Part shown: positions 1-7,086 of the stretch, piece by piece
How positions within the stretch are numbered: position 1 is the stretch's first letter
Layout of the letters: each line of letters opens with the position of its first letter
NCBI GenBank assembly: GCA_964623265.1
Contig: CAZUTK010000053.1
Coordinates: forward strand, 1-20,941
Direction of reading: 5' to 3'
Source of the DNA: CAZUTK01 sp964623265
Lineage (GTDB): Bacteria > Electryoneota > B3-LCP
DNA length: 20,941 nucleotides
Translations under genes and position numbers: made by a program
The notes under the pieces: model-generated
The model's input: only the letters and a program-made list of their open reading frames with translations
Databases searched by the model: none
What the model was told of the DNA's origin: nothing

Positions 1-131
1 GGCAGGCGGCGGGCTTTCTGCAGACTTTCCTGCGCCGCACTCTGCCGGCGATTCTCTACAGTTGGTGCCTCGGATTCTTGTGGATGATCTCGCCGTTTTC
101 GAGGTTCGGGAGCGAGAAGAAACGTGGCTGA
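1..131 (+). CDS. mreD: Probable MreD, C-terminal fragment (5' end outside window)
   Basis: The frame is open from the left edge (first full codon at base 3) to a TGA at 129-131. It gives 42 residues that are hydrophobic and aromatic in the middle (AILYSWCLGFLWMISPF) and end in a basic tail (GSEKKRG). This fits the last membrane segment of MreD, the inner-membrane partner of MreB and MreC in the rod-shape complex. The call rests mainly on position: mreD commonly sits directly before mrdA and rodA. The stop overlaps the GTG start of mrdA by 8 bases, which implies translational coupling. The fragment is too short and too variable a family for recognition from sequence alone, so another small membrane protein is possible. 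Confidence 0.5.
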   Translation, partial: QAAGFLQTFLRRTLPAILYSWCLGFLWMISPFSRFGSEKKRG

Positions 132-1986
132 AGCCGAGAAAAAAGAGAGCCATCTGCGACTGCATCTTATCCTGACGCTCTGCCTGCTGCTGCTGGTGTT
201 CATATGGGGTCGGTTGTTCTACCTGCAGATCATCCGGGGTCCGGAATACCGCCAGAAGTCGCAGGCGAACGCCATCCGGATCGTCGAAGAGCTGCCCGGG
301 CGCAGTCTGATCGTGGACCGGAAGGGGCGCGTCATCGTCGAAAACCGGCCTTCGTATTCCATCACGGTCATCCCTGTGGAAGCGCGCCAATCGCCCACTA
401 CGATGACGGAGCTGGGGACGATTCTGGCGCAGCCGGAGGCGGATCTTCACGCCTTGCTGTCGGTGGGGGGGCTGGCGGCAAACCAGCCGATGAAGGTCGC
501 CCGGGATATAGACTTCAGCACGCTGGCGGCGCTGAAAGCGCGGGCGCTGGATCTGGTGGGCGTCGGTTACCAGTTCGAACCGAAGCGATATTACCCGTAT
601 CGCGTCGCTCCGCACGCGCTGGGCTACATCGGCGAAATATCGGAAGGGGAGCTGAAACGCTTTCCGAAGCGTAAGATTGGCGACATCGTTGGGAAAGCCG
701 GCGTGGAGAGGCGCTACGAAGAGTATCTTGCGGGTCAGAAGGGGTACCGCTTTCTGATGGTCAACGCGCTAGGTCGGGTGATCGGCGAGCTGGCGGATGA
801 ATATGTGCCTCCGCAGAGCGGCGGGAAGCTCTACCTGACTCTGGATCTCGAGCTCCAGCTCCTGGCGGAAGAGCGGATGGCGGACAAGACCGGCGCGCTG
901 GTGGCGCTGGATCCCAACGACGGAGCGATCCTCGCGATCGTCTCGATGCCCGGATATGATCCGGAAGTGTTCAGCGGCGTGCTGCGCTCCGACGATTGGC
1001 AGAGGCTGCAGAGCGACCCGGGAGTGCCGCTGTTGAACCGCGCCACGCAGAGCGGTTATCCGCCCGGCTCGACGTTCAAGCCGATGGTTCTGGCGGCGGG
1101 GATCGAGGAGGGGATCGTGACGCCGGGATACCGCACCTTCTGCTCCGGAGGTTATACACTGGGGAGAGTCTATCACTGCTTCAAGAAGGAAGGTCACGGC
1201 TGGGTGGAACCGCTGGCGTCCATTGAACAGTCGTGCGACGTCTTCTACTACACGCTCGGGCACAAGCTGGGCGCGGAACGGCTGGGGCGCTATATGCGCA
1301 TCTTCGGCTTCGGCACCAAGACCGGCATAGACATCGAGAACGAAGTGCCGGGGATCGCACCGGACAAGAAGTTCTTCGACCGGAAATTCGGGGAGAACCG
1401 CTGGAGCCCGGGGTTGGTTCTGAACGTCGCCATCGGGCAGGGCGAAGTGCTGGCGACGCCTCTGCAGCTGGCGCATTACTGCGGCATTATGGCGACGGCG
1501 GGGATCAGCGCGAAACCGCACCTCTTCCTGCGCACCTATCAGAAAGACCGGGGGGTGATCGAATATCAGCCCGAGATCCGACGCGTGGACATCCGTCCTG
1601 AAACGTTCGCTCTGGTGCGCGAAGGAATGCGCCGGGTTGTGGAAGGCGATCGGGGCACGGCGCGGCGCTACAAAGATCCCCGCTGGGAACTGGCGGGCAA
1701 AACCGGCACCGCGCAGAATCCCCACGGCGACGATCATTCCTTGTTCATCGGATACGGGCCGGCGGACGATCCCCGGATCGCCGTCGCTGTGATCGTTGAG
1801 AACGGCGGCTTCGGATCGGTGGTGGCGGCGCCCATCGCCATCGAAATCATCCATAAATACCTGGAAATGGAAACGGCGCCCGACACGACGGCTTCCCCGC
1901 CTGATAGCGTCATAGTGGAACGAAAATCATCCGCACCAAGACGTGACCCTACCGTGGAAGTTCAGGCGTCCCATGGCGAAGGCTAA
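124..1986 (+). CDS. mrdA: Penicillin-binding protein 2, elongasome transpeptidase
   Basis: This is the class B PBP that cross-links peptidoglycan during side-wall growth, working in the inner membrane with RodA. At 620 residues it has the usual length. One membrane anchor lies at about residues 12-34, followed by the PBP dimerisation domain (about 55-225, with the conserved PGRSLIVDRKG and YPYRVAPHALGYIGE segments) and the transpeptidase domain (about 255-585). All three active-site motifs are present: S316-T-F-K319 with the nucleophile Ser316, S370-C-D372 in the SxN/D position, and K526-T-G. The start is GTG at 124, inside the end of the upstream gene; a purine-rich stretch (GGGAGCGAGAAG, from base 108) precedes it. 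The final 14 bases overlap rodA. The C-terminal 35 residues or so are a Pro/Thr/Ser-rich tail without recognised function. Confidence 0.95.
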   Translation: MAEAEKKESHLRLHLILTLCLLLLVFIWGRLFYLQIIRGPEYRQKSQANAIRIVEELPGRSLIVDRKGRVIVENRPSYSITVIPVEARQSPTTMTELGTILAQPEADLHALLSVGGLAANQPMKVARDIDFSTLAALKARALDLVGVGYQFEPKRYYPYRVAPHALGYIGEISEGELKRFPKRKIGDIVGKAGVERRYEEYLAGQKGYRFLMVNALGRVIGELADEYVPPQSGGKLYLTLDLELQLLAEERMADKTGALVALDPNDGAILAIVSMPGYDPEVFSGVLRSDDWQRLQSDPGVPLLNRATQSGYPPGSTFKPMVLAAGIEEGIVTPGYRTFCSGGYTLGRVYHCFKKEGHGWVEPLASIEQSCDVFYYTLGHKLGAERLGRYMRIFGFGTKTGIDIENEVPGIAPDKKFFDRKFGENRWSPGLVLNVAIGQGEVLATPLQLAHYCGIMATAGISAKPHLFLRTYQKDRGVIEYQPEIRRVDIRPETFALVREGMRRVVEGDRGTARRYKDPRWELAGKTGTAQNPHGDDHSLFIGYGPADDPRIAVAVIVENGGFGSVVAAPIAIEIIHKYLEMETAPDTTASPPDSVIVERKSSAPRRDPTVEVQASHGEG

Positions 1987-3199
1987 ACTCCGGAAATTCG
2001 ACCCGTGGCTCTTCTGCGCGATGTCCGCTCTGATTGCACTGAGTCTGCTGCTCCTCTACCATTTTCACGCTCAGGGTCAGGGAGGCATCCCGCTTCTTTT
2101 CCAACGGCAGCTGATCTACGCCGTCGTGGGGTTTGGGCTGTTCTGGGTAGCCGCCGCGATGCCGCCGCGGGTGCATTTCGCGTTAGCCTATGTCCTCTAC
2201 GGCGCCGCTTGTCTGATCCTGGCGGGCGTCTTCGTCTGGGGCAGCATCGCCAAGGGCGCCGTGCGCTGGATAGACTTAGGTCTCTTCACTTTCCAGCCTT
2301 CCGAACCCGCCAAGATCGCGCTGGTGCTGGCGCTTTCCCGGCTGGTGACGGATAAGAAGTTCGACCTGCAGAAACCGGCTCACCTGCTGCGCGCCATCGG
2401 GTTGACGGGGCTGCCGCTGTTCCTGGTGCTCATTCAGCCGGATTTGGGGACGTCCATCATCTTCGCCTCGTTGTTCTTCTTTATGATGTTGGCGGCAGGA
2501 ATTTCCAGCGGTTATCTCTTGATCTTGACCAGTCCCATATTGGCGGCGATCACCTCTTTTCACGCGGTGACTTTCCTGATCTTTATGATTCTGCTGGTGG
2601 GGCTCGCCTGGCGCATGAAGCTGTATCTCGGATTGATGGTGCTTCTTATCCTGGGCAATCTCGCCATCAGCGCGGCGACCCCCTATTTCTGGAATCATCT
2701 CAAACCCTATCAGCAGAAGCGTCTGATCACCTTCATCAATCCCGAAGCGGACCCGAAGGGTTCGGGCTATCAGGTAATCCAGTCCAAAGTCGCCGTGGGG
2801 TCGGGCGGAATCCTGGGCAAAGGGCTGGGCAAAGGGAGCCAGACGCAATTGAAATTCCTGCCCGAACAGCACACCGACTTCATCTTCGCGATGCTGGCGG
2901 AAGAGACGGGCTTAATCGGCGCGACGCTGGCGATCATACTGTATGGGATCATCATTGCGCGCGGATTCCGCATCGCGATGCAGTGCAGCGGGCGCTATAC
3001 CTCTCTGGTCTGCGTGGGGCTTTCCGCGATGATCGCAGTGCACGTTTTCATCAATATCGGCATGGCGCTGGGATTGATGCCGGTCACCGGCTTGCCGCTG
3101 CCCTTCCTGAGCTACGGCGGGTCTTTCTTATGGACCGCGATGATCTCCGCGGGGTTAATTTTGGGCGCTCAATTGCGCTGGGGGGATTATACCCCCTAA
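1973..3199 (+). CDS. rodA: RodA, SEDS peptidoglycan glycosyltransferase
   Basis: RodA polymerises lipid II into glycan strands and pairs with PBP2 (the preceding gene). I choose ATG at 1973, giving 408 residues. The in-frame GTG at 1943 would add ten residues but has no visible ribosome site, whereas GGAAG lies about 12 bases before 1973. The protein is polytopic, with about ten membrane segments. SEDS hallmarks occur in order: QPSEPAKIALVLALSR, QPDLGTSIIF, GYQVIQSKVAVGSGG, LKFLPEQHTDFIFAMLAEE and GLPLPFLSYGGS. Asp302 in HTDF matches the conserved extracytoplasmic Asp of RodA that is needed for polymerase activity. The start overlaps mrdA by 14 bases, so the two are probably co-translated. 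No hairpin terminator follows; the next gene has its own promoter 15 bases downstream. Confidence 0.95.
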   Translation: MAKAKLRKFDPWLFCAMSALIALSLLLLYHFHAQGQGGIPLLFQRQLIYAVVGFGLFWVAAAMPPRVHFALAYVLYGAACLILAGVFVWGSIAKGAVRWIDLGLFTFQPSEPAKIALVLALSRLVTDKKFDLQKPAHLLRAIGLTGLPLFLVLIQPDLGTSIIFASLFFFMMLAAGISSGYLLILTSPILAAITSFHAVTFLIFMILLVGLAWRMKLYLGLMVLLILGNLAISAATPYFWNHLKPYQQKRLITFINPEADPKGSGYQVIQSKVAVGSGGILGKGLGKGSQTQLKFLPEQHTDFIFAMLAEETGLIGATLAIILYGIIIARGFRIAMQCSGRYTSLVCVGLSAMIAVHVFINIGMALGLMPVTGLPLPFLSYGGSFLWTAMISAGLILGAQLRWGDYTP

Positions 3200-3214
3200 C
3201 AATCCGAAAATTTC

Positions 3215-3243
3215 TTGACTTTCGGCGGATATTTCCATACTAT
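3215..3243 (+). promoter_or_regulatory. Sigma70-type promoter for the HDOD gene
   Basis: TTGACT (3215-3220) and TACTAT (3238-3243) are separated by exactly 17 bases. An A/T-rich GAAAATTTC lies just upstream. The predicted transcript start near 3250 leaves a leader of about 24 nt before the ATG at 3274. The site lies in the short gap after rodA, so the HDOD gene can be transcribed independently of the rod-shape operon. Confidence 0.75.
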
Positions 3244-3273
3244 ATCTACATCTGCAAAACGGTTTTCTTTCTT

Positions 3274-4182
3274 ATGAATGCGATGAACGCGATTGAAGAA
3301 GCGACGATTGGCAGCCGCACCGCCGAACGGGAACAGATCTTACAGAGCCTGAAGGAAATCCGGGATCTCCCGACCTTGCCGTCGGTTTTCGTGCGCATCA
3401 TCCGAGTGCTGCGCAACCCGCAGGCATCCGTGAAGGAGATTTCGCAGGTGGTCGAAGCCGACCAGGCGATCACCATGAAGATTCTGAAGCTCATCAATTC
3501 CTCGTTTTACGGCCTTTCCCGCGGCGTGGATTCGGTGCATCAAGCTATCGTGCTGCTGGGCGCCACCACGCTGAAGAACGTGGTCATCTCGGCGTCCGTA
3601 TTCAAGGCGCTGGGGGGACAAGGTCAGAGCACGCTCTTCAGCCGGGAATCCTTCTGGCAGCATTCCATCGGCTGCGGGATGATCGCCCGTTATTTGGGCA
3701 CAAAAGCGGGATTCGCCCGGGATGAGGAGGGCTTCATCGCCGGGATCATCCATGACATCGGCAAGGTTGTGCTGGACCAGTACTTTCACGATCATTTCAC
3801 ATCCATCGTGAAGGAAGCCAAAACCAAGGGGATCTCCTTCCGGCAGGCGGAACTGAATCAACTGGGCATCTGCCACTCCGAAATCGGCGCTTTCTTGGCG
3901 GAAACCTGGAGTCTGCCGGAGAAGCTCGTGGAAGTCATCGCCGGGCACCACCGGTATCGCGCGGACTTAGAAGAAGCGCCGATCGTCGCTCTGATCCAGC
4001 TGTCGGATATGCTGGCGAGAAAGTACAAGGTCGGATCCGGAGGAGATGACCTGATCCCGGAAGTGGCGCCGGAAGTCTGGCAACGGCTCAATTTCTCCGA
4101 AGAACAGCTCGCCGCCTGGGATGAAGAGATCCAAGCGGAACTCGCCAAAGGCAAGGAGATGCTGGATCTGATGATGTCCTGA
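3274..4182 (+). CDS. HDOD domain signalling protein
   Basis: A 302-residue cytoplasmic protein that is almost entirely one HDOD module, a relative of HD phosphohydrolases usually found in signal transduction. The N-terminal part (LPTLPSVFVRIIRVLRNPQ, then ISQVVEADQAITMKILKLIN) is the typical HDOD opening. Unusually, all the HD-superfamily metal-ligand positions look intact: His130 (FWQHSIG), His160-Asp161 (IIHDIGK), His225-His226 (AGHHRY) and Asp245 (QLSDML). Many HDOD proteins have lost these and are thought to be non-catalytic. The open frame extends upstream into rodA, but the promoter at 3215-3243 rules that out. I use ATG 3274; ATG 3283 is equally possible. No clear ribosome site is visible. 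Its target or ligand cannot be read from the sequence. Confidence 0.85.
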   Translation: MNAMNAIEEATIGSRTAEREQILQSLKEIRDLPTLPSVFVRIIRVLRNPQASVKEISQVVEADQAITMKILKLINSSFYGLSRGVDSVHQAIVLLGATTLKNVVISASVFKALGGQGQSTLFSRESFWQHSIGCGMIARYLGTKAGFARDEEGFIAGIIHDIGKVVLDQYFHDHFTSIVKEAKTKGISFRQAELNQLGICHSEIGAFLAETWSLPEKLVEVIAGHHRYRADLEEAPIVALIQLSDMLARKYKVGSGGDDLIPEVAPEVWQRLNFSEEQLAAWDEEIQAELAKGKEMLDLMMS

Positions 4183-4290
4183 TCTCCCCGGGATCATCTC
4201 CGCCGCAAATTTCCCCGAAGACGCTGCGTGTGAATCCTTTTTCCCTCTCTTGCATCTAAGTGAACGAGAACGCTAATCGAGTCCATCTCA

Positions 4291-4494
4291 ATGCCCTTCT
4301 ACGAATACCATTGCCCGGATTGCGGGGAAGATTTTGAAGAGATCCGACCGCTGGCGCAGCGGGATCAGACGGCGCCGTGCCCGAAATGCGGCGGCAGGAG
4401 AACTCATCGCAAGATCTCGCGGATCTCCTCCGTCGGAGGCTCCGATTCAAGCGACACAGCCGTCTCTTCCTGTTCTTCGGGCGGCTTCAGCTGA
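4291..4494 (+). CDS. FmdB-type zinc-ribbon regulatory protein family
   Basis: A 67-residue protein opening with MPFYEYHCPDCG, the signature of the FmdB/CxxC_CXXC_SSSS family. Cys8-x-x-Cys11 and Cys30-x-x-Cys33 form a four-cysteine zinc ribbon. The C-terminus is the typical low-complexity Ser/Gly tail (GGSDSSDTAVSSCSSGGFS). Members are annotated as putative regulators after FmdB of methylotrophs, but their actual role is poorly known. The ATG at 4291 matches the family N-terminus exactly. Only a weak promoter candidate (TTGCAT at 4250-4255 with a poor -10) precedes it. An intrinsic terminator follows at 4545-4573, so it is probably a single-gene unit or the end of the HDOD transcript. Confidence 0.88.
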   Translation: MPFYEYHCPDCGEDFEEIRPLAQRDQTAPCPKCGGRRTHRKISRISSVGGSDSSDTAVSSCSSGGFS

Positions 4495-4544
4495 GCATCG
4501 TGACGGCATAGAGCCGGCGGCTCGAAACTCCTCCTTGTGTTGAC

Positions 4545-4573
4545 AAGCCCCTGAATTCAGGGGTTTGCTTTTT
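4545..4573 (+). terminator. Intrinsic terminator after the FmdB-family gene
   Basis: CCCCTG (4548-4553), loop AATT and CAGGGG (4558-4563) form a perfect stem. AAG before and TTT after can extend it with A-U and G-U pairs. A run of five T follows at 4569-4573. It separates the FmdB-family gene from the next unit, which has its own promoter. Confidence 0.8.
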
Positions 4574-4649
4574 CCGACAATACTGCTTCGGCACGCCTGC
4601 AGATGTGATCTGCATCTACCCTGCGAAACGGTTAGTTTGAAGAAAAACG

Positions 4650-4678
4650 TTGACAATGGTTATTCTGTTCTTTACATT
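4650..4678 (+). promoter_or_regulatory. Sigma70-type promoter for the MBL-fold hydrolase
   Basis: TTGACA (4650-4655, a perfect -35) and TACATT (4673-4678) are 17 bases apart, with AGAAAAA just upstream. The predicted transcript start is near 4685, only about 13 nt before the ATG at 4698. That position excludes the in-frame upstream starts (TTG 4650, ATG 4656) if this is the main promoter. Confidence 0.65.
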
Positions 4679-4697
4679 GATTACCGTAAATTATCTG

Positions 4698-5687
4698 ATG
4701 CGAGTCACATTCTGGGGCGTGCGCGGATCATTGCCCCGTCCGCCCTCCACAGCCGATGTCCGCGAACTGCAGCTCGCCTTGCTGCGCGAAATCCAGGGGC
4801 GCGGTCTGCCGGAAGCGGGACAGGATGAGGTTTTTCTCGATTCCCTGACGGAAGCGGATCACCGCTTCATCGGAGGCAATACGTCCTGCGTGGAAGTGGA
4901 AATCGCCGGCAGGACGATCATCTTCGACGCAGGCAGCGGTATCCGCCCGCTGGGCGACGCCTTGATGCGCGGCGCCTGCGGACAAGGAAAAGGCAGAGTG
5001 CAGCTGTTCCTTTCACACACTCATTGGGACCACATCCAAGGTCTGCCCTATTTCGCGCCGCTTTACCGGGCGGGCAACACCGTGCAAATCTACTCGGGTT
5101 TCCCAGATATCGAAGAAAGATTGTCCATCCAGCAGCGCGGCGAGTTCTTCCCCGTCCCTCTGGAAGGAATGGGGGCATCGGTCACTTTCCACACGCTGAG
5201 CGAGGGGGAAACCCTACATTTCGCAGGCGAAGGCGCGGAAACCCCGGCGGTTCGCCTCCGCACGTTCGGATTAGACCACCCGGGTGGTTGCTGCGCTTAC
5301 CGGTTGGAAGCCGACGGCGCATCGCTCATATACGCCGCGGATGGGACGTACGGGCAGCAAAACCGCGCGGCGAAAGAGCGCTTTCTGGAGTTCTTTCGTG
5401 GGTGCGACCTGTTGATCTTCGATTCCTGCTATTCATTCCAAGAAGCACAAACCCATATCCATTGGGGACACGCCTCCGGGGTGTCGGGTGTGGACATCGC
5501 GCTGCAGGCGGAAGTGAAGAAACTGGTTTTGTTCCATCTCTGCTCGGAATACACTGACCGGCAGCTGAAATCGGTCTATAAGGAAGCTTTGAATTACAAG
5601 CTGAACAGAGGCAATGGGGCGGAATTAAAAATTCTTATGGCGAGAGAAGGGATGACTCTGGAGGTGGAGGATGCGCAGATTGTGTAA
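4698..5687 (+). CDS. MBL-fold metallo-hydrolase, phosphodiesterase-like
   Basis: A 329-residue protein of the metallo-beta-lactamase fold. The opening MRVTFWGVRGSLPRP and the following GGNTSCVEVEIAGRTIIFDAG are typical of a subfamily related to PhnP/RNase Z-like phosphodiesterases. The metal site is complete: H107-T-H109-W-D111-H112, His194 (LDHPGG), Asp215 (AADGTYG) and His255/His258 (HWGHASG). The substrate cannot be told from sequence; cyclic phosphodiesters are the likely class. I start at ATG 4698 because this gives the conserved family N-terminus and because a promoter occupies the upstream part of the open frame. No ribosome site is visible in the short leader, so initiation may be nearly leaderless. 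No hairpin terminator follows the TAA at 5685-5687. Confidence 0.85.
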   Translation: MRVTFWGVRGSLPRPPSTADVRELQLALLREIQGRGLPEAGQDEVFLDSLTEADHRFIGGNTSCVEVEIAGRTIIFDAGSGIRPLGDALMRGACGQGKGRVQLFLSHTHWDHIQGLPYFAPLYRAGNTVQIYSGFPDIEERLSIQQRGEFFPVPLEGMGASVTFHTLSEGETLHFAGEGAETPAVRLRTFGLDHPGGCCAYRLEADGASLIYAADGTYGQQNRAAKERFLEFFRGCDLLIFDSCYSFQEAQTHIHWGHASGVSGVDIALQAEVKKLVLFHLCSEYTDRQLKSVYKEALNYKLNRGNGAELKILMAREGMTLEVEDAQIV

Positions 5688-5728
5688 TAAATAACAATAA
5701 GTGTGAAATTTTTACAGATTCAAGCTTG

Positions 5729-5821
5729 CTGGAGTACCAGACCACAGTTTTCCAAAGCGCAGAGAGTTCTGACGGCGCGACGATTTTCGAACTTAAAGGC
5801 AAATCTTGCCGTAGGCGGCAA
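5729..5821. other. Intergenic segment with small hairpins, possible structured RNA or repeat
   Basis: The gap between the MBL gene and the next gene (5688-5984, 297 bases) holds no convincing gene. It is A/T-rich except for this segment, which has several inverted repeats: CTGG-AGTA-CCAG (5729-5740), GGCAA-ATC-TTGCC (5798-5810) and TTGCCG-TAGG-CGGCAA (5806-5821). The last two share TTGCC and so exclude each other. No T-run follows, so they do not form a standard terminator. They could be a small structured RNA, a dispersed intergenic repeat, or mRNA 3'-end protection. I cannot choose from one copy. Confidence 0.3.
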
Positions 5822-5885
5822 AAGGTGATTGTTAAATTGATAAACAGGATGAGGGGGGAAAAAATAAAAATTTCTCAAAAAAGGC

Positions 5886-5914
5886 TTGACTTCCGCTTGC
5901 AGATTTGTTAATTT
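5886..5914 (+). promoter_or_regulatory. Sigma70-type promoter for the Thr-Cys repeat protein
   Basis: TTGACT (5886-5891) is followed after 17 bases by TAATTT (5909-5914), within a strongly A/T-rich stretch (AAAAAATAAAAATTTCTCAAAAAAGG lies just upstream in parts). The -35 is strong and the -10 weaker. A predicted start near 5921 gives a leader of about 64 nt ending in a strong ribosome site, GGGAGGAG (5971-5978), six bases before the ATG at 5985. Confidence 0.65.
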
Positions 5915-5984
5915 ATAGTCGCAAAAAAGTATCTTCTTCATAAAAGATTAAAACGAGTACGCCGCTTAAAGGGAGGAGTGGCTC

Positions 5985-6983
5985 ATGATTCAGACGCTAC
6001 GATTTTTTGCGATGGGTGTGTTCGTGATCGGCTTGTTGCTGGGTTTTTACCTGCTTCCCGGCGGCGAGGTGATCAGCGAACCCGGAAATTCGCCGCTTTA
6101 TTCCGCATCCTTGACCAGCACCACCGACCAATTGTCTGCAGTGAAGGACACACCGCGTGGCAGCGACAGCAAGGGGGGCGGAGAAGGCAATTTCATCACT
6201 TGTGAAGTAACCTGCGGTCCGACCTGCAACCAGCAGACCTGCGGTTCGACCTGCGTGGCAACCTGCGCATCCACCTGCGCCAACACCTGTTCCCAGCCGA
6301 CCTGCGAGTCCACCTGTGTGGCGACCTGCGCTTTCACCTGCGCCAATACCTGCTCGCAGCCGACCTGCGAATCCACTTGCGTGATCACCTGCTCGTTCAC
6401 CTGCCAGGTGCCGATTACTCTTTCCTCGCTGGTCGCTCAGGCTGACGGAAACGCCATCTCCATCCGCTGGACGACCGCCAGCGAAGTGGATAACTACCAC
6501 TTCGAACTGCTGCGTTCCACGGATGCGAACGGCGGCTTCACGCAGATCGCCAGCATTCCCGCTTCCGCCGGTGTCGGCAATCGGGACTACACCTACGTGG
6601 ATCGGGATGTCGCGCCCGGCACGACGTATTACTATATGATTCAGGATCGCAGCATCTACGGATATCCGACCCTGCATCAGAACGTCGTCAGCGCTTTCAT
6701 GGCCGGCGAGTTCGGTCTGGCGCAGAATTATCCCAATCCTTTCAATCCGGAGACTTCCATCCGCTTTGCGATTCCGGCTGCGTCTGCGACCCGCCTGAAC
6801 GTGTACGATATGAGCGGACGCTTGGTCCGGACGCTGGTGAACGGGACTCTGCCCGCGGGAACTCACGAAATCCGCTGGAACGCCACGGATGAAGCCGGCA
6901 ACATTCTGCCCAGCGGAATGTACATCTACCGTCTGACGTCCGGTGACCTGAACGCCAGCGGCAAGATGATGTTCGTGAAGTAG
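5985..6983 (+). CDS. Exported Thr-Cys repeat protein with FnIII-like and T9SS-type sorting domains
   Basis: I do not recognise this 332-residue protein as a whole. Residues 1-30 are a signal peptide (hydrophobic GVFVIGLLLGFYLL). Residues 72-143 are a repeat with 17 Thr-Cys dipeptides spaced every four or five residues and no other cysteine in the protein. Residues about 147-238 look like a fibronectin-III domain (ISIRWTTASEVDNYHFELLR, then TTYYYMIQDRS). Residues 243-332 are a C-terminal domain with NYPNPFNPETSIRF and LPSGMYIYRL, typical of type IX secretion sorting / FlgD-like domains. It is therefore probably carried to the cell surface or released. The even Cys spacing suggests a disulfide-stitched fibre or solenoid, metal binding or modification; none is shown. 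It has its own promoter, a strong ribosome site and a strong terminator, consistent with high expression as a single gene. Confidence 0.8.
   Translation: MIQTLRFFAMGVFVIGLLLGFYLLPGGEVISEPGNSPLYSASLTSTTDQLSAVKDTPRGSDSKGGGEGNFITCEVTCGPTCNQQTCGSTCVATCASTCANTCSQPTCESTCVATCAFTCANTCSQPTCESTCVITCSFTCQVPITLSSLVAQADGNAISIRWTTASEVDNYHFELLRSTDANGGFTQIASIPASAGVGNRDYTYVDRDVAPGTTYYYMIQDRSIYGYPTLHQNVVSAFMAGEFGLAQNYPNPFNPETSIRFAIPAASATRLNVYDMSGRLVRTLVNGTLPAGTHEIRWNATDEAGNILPSGMYIYRLTSGDLNASGKMMFVK
6198..6413 (+). repeat. In-frame Thr-Cys tandem repeat, 63-nt units
   Basis: This stretch codes for residues 72-143 of the preceding protein. After a lead-in (TCEV TCGP TCNQQ) come a full 21-residue unit at 6237-6299, a second at 6300-6362 and a partial third of 17 residues at 6363-6413. 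Each full unit is four TC-x-x blocks followed by TCSQP. Units 1 and 2 differ at only two residues (G/E and S/F) yet show several silent codon changes (for example TGC/TGT, AAC/AAT, TCC/TCG). This indicates protein-level constraint rather than a fresh duplication. Confidence 0.9.
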
Positions 6984-7022
6984 TCCAAGACTTCTGCTTG
7001 CATCGGAAGTTGAGATAAGCGT

Positions 7023-7063
7023 AAGACCATTATCCGGGCTTGCCGGATGATGGTCTTTTTTTT
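7023..7063 (+). terminator. Strong intrinsic terminator after the Thr-Cys repeat gene
   Basis: A 15-bp stem pairs 7023-7037 (AAGACCATTATCCGG) with 7043-7057, with one G-U wobble and a five-base loop (GCTTG). Six further T follow directly at 7058-7063. It ends only 23 bases before the ATG of the peptidase gene, leaving almost no room for a separate promoter. Confidence 0.92.
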
Positions 7064-7086
7064 ATCCGGGGAAAGAAGGCTTCGAT

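Noticed and set aside
769..1854. 361-codon open frame on the minus strand opposite mrdA
   Set aside because: It mirrors the GC-rich codon use of a clearly real gene with all PBP motifs. Its protein is Arg/His/Asp-rich with no domain or ribosome site.
2983..3273. Long N-terminal extension of the HDOD frame into rodA
   Set aside because: The extension has no domain, overlaps the conserved end of rodA out of frame, and is interrupted by a good promoter at 3215-3243.
4181..4200. Inverted repeat around CCCGGG just after the HDOD gene as a terminator
   Set aside because: The stem is short and no T-run follows within a useful distance.
4250..4278. Possible promoter for the FmdB-family gene (TTGCAT with CTAATC)
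   Set aside because: The -10 match is poor at a 17-base spacing and only slightly better at 18. It is too weak beside the four good promoters.
5720..5941. Short open frames on both strands in the gap before the repeat protein (including + 5726-5911)
   Set aside because: They have no ribosome site and no recognisable domain, and they overlap the inverted repeats and promoter. A structured intergenic element is more likely.
6098..6400. Minus-strand frame with a regular Val-Gln repeat
   Set aside because: It is the reverse complement of the Thr-Cys codons (ACC TGC). The + strand frame has the signal peptide, ribosome site and known C-terminal domain.
6237..6413. Tandem 63-nt repeats resembling a repeat array such as CRISPR
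   Set aside because: The units are contiguous, in frame and vary silently at third positions, with no spacers. They are protein-coding.
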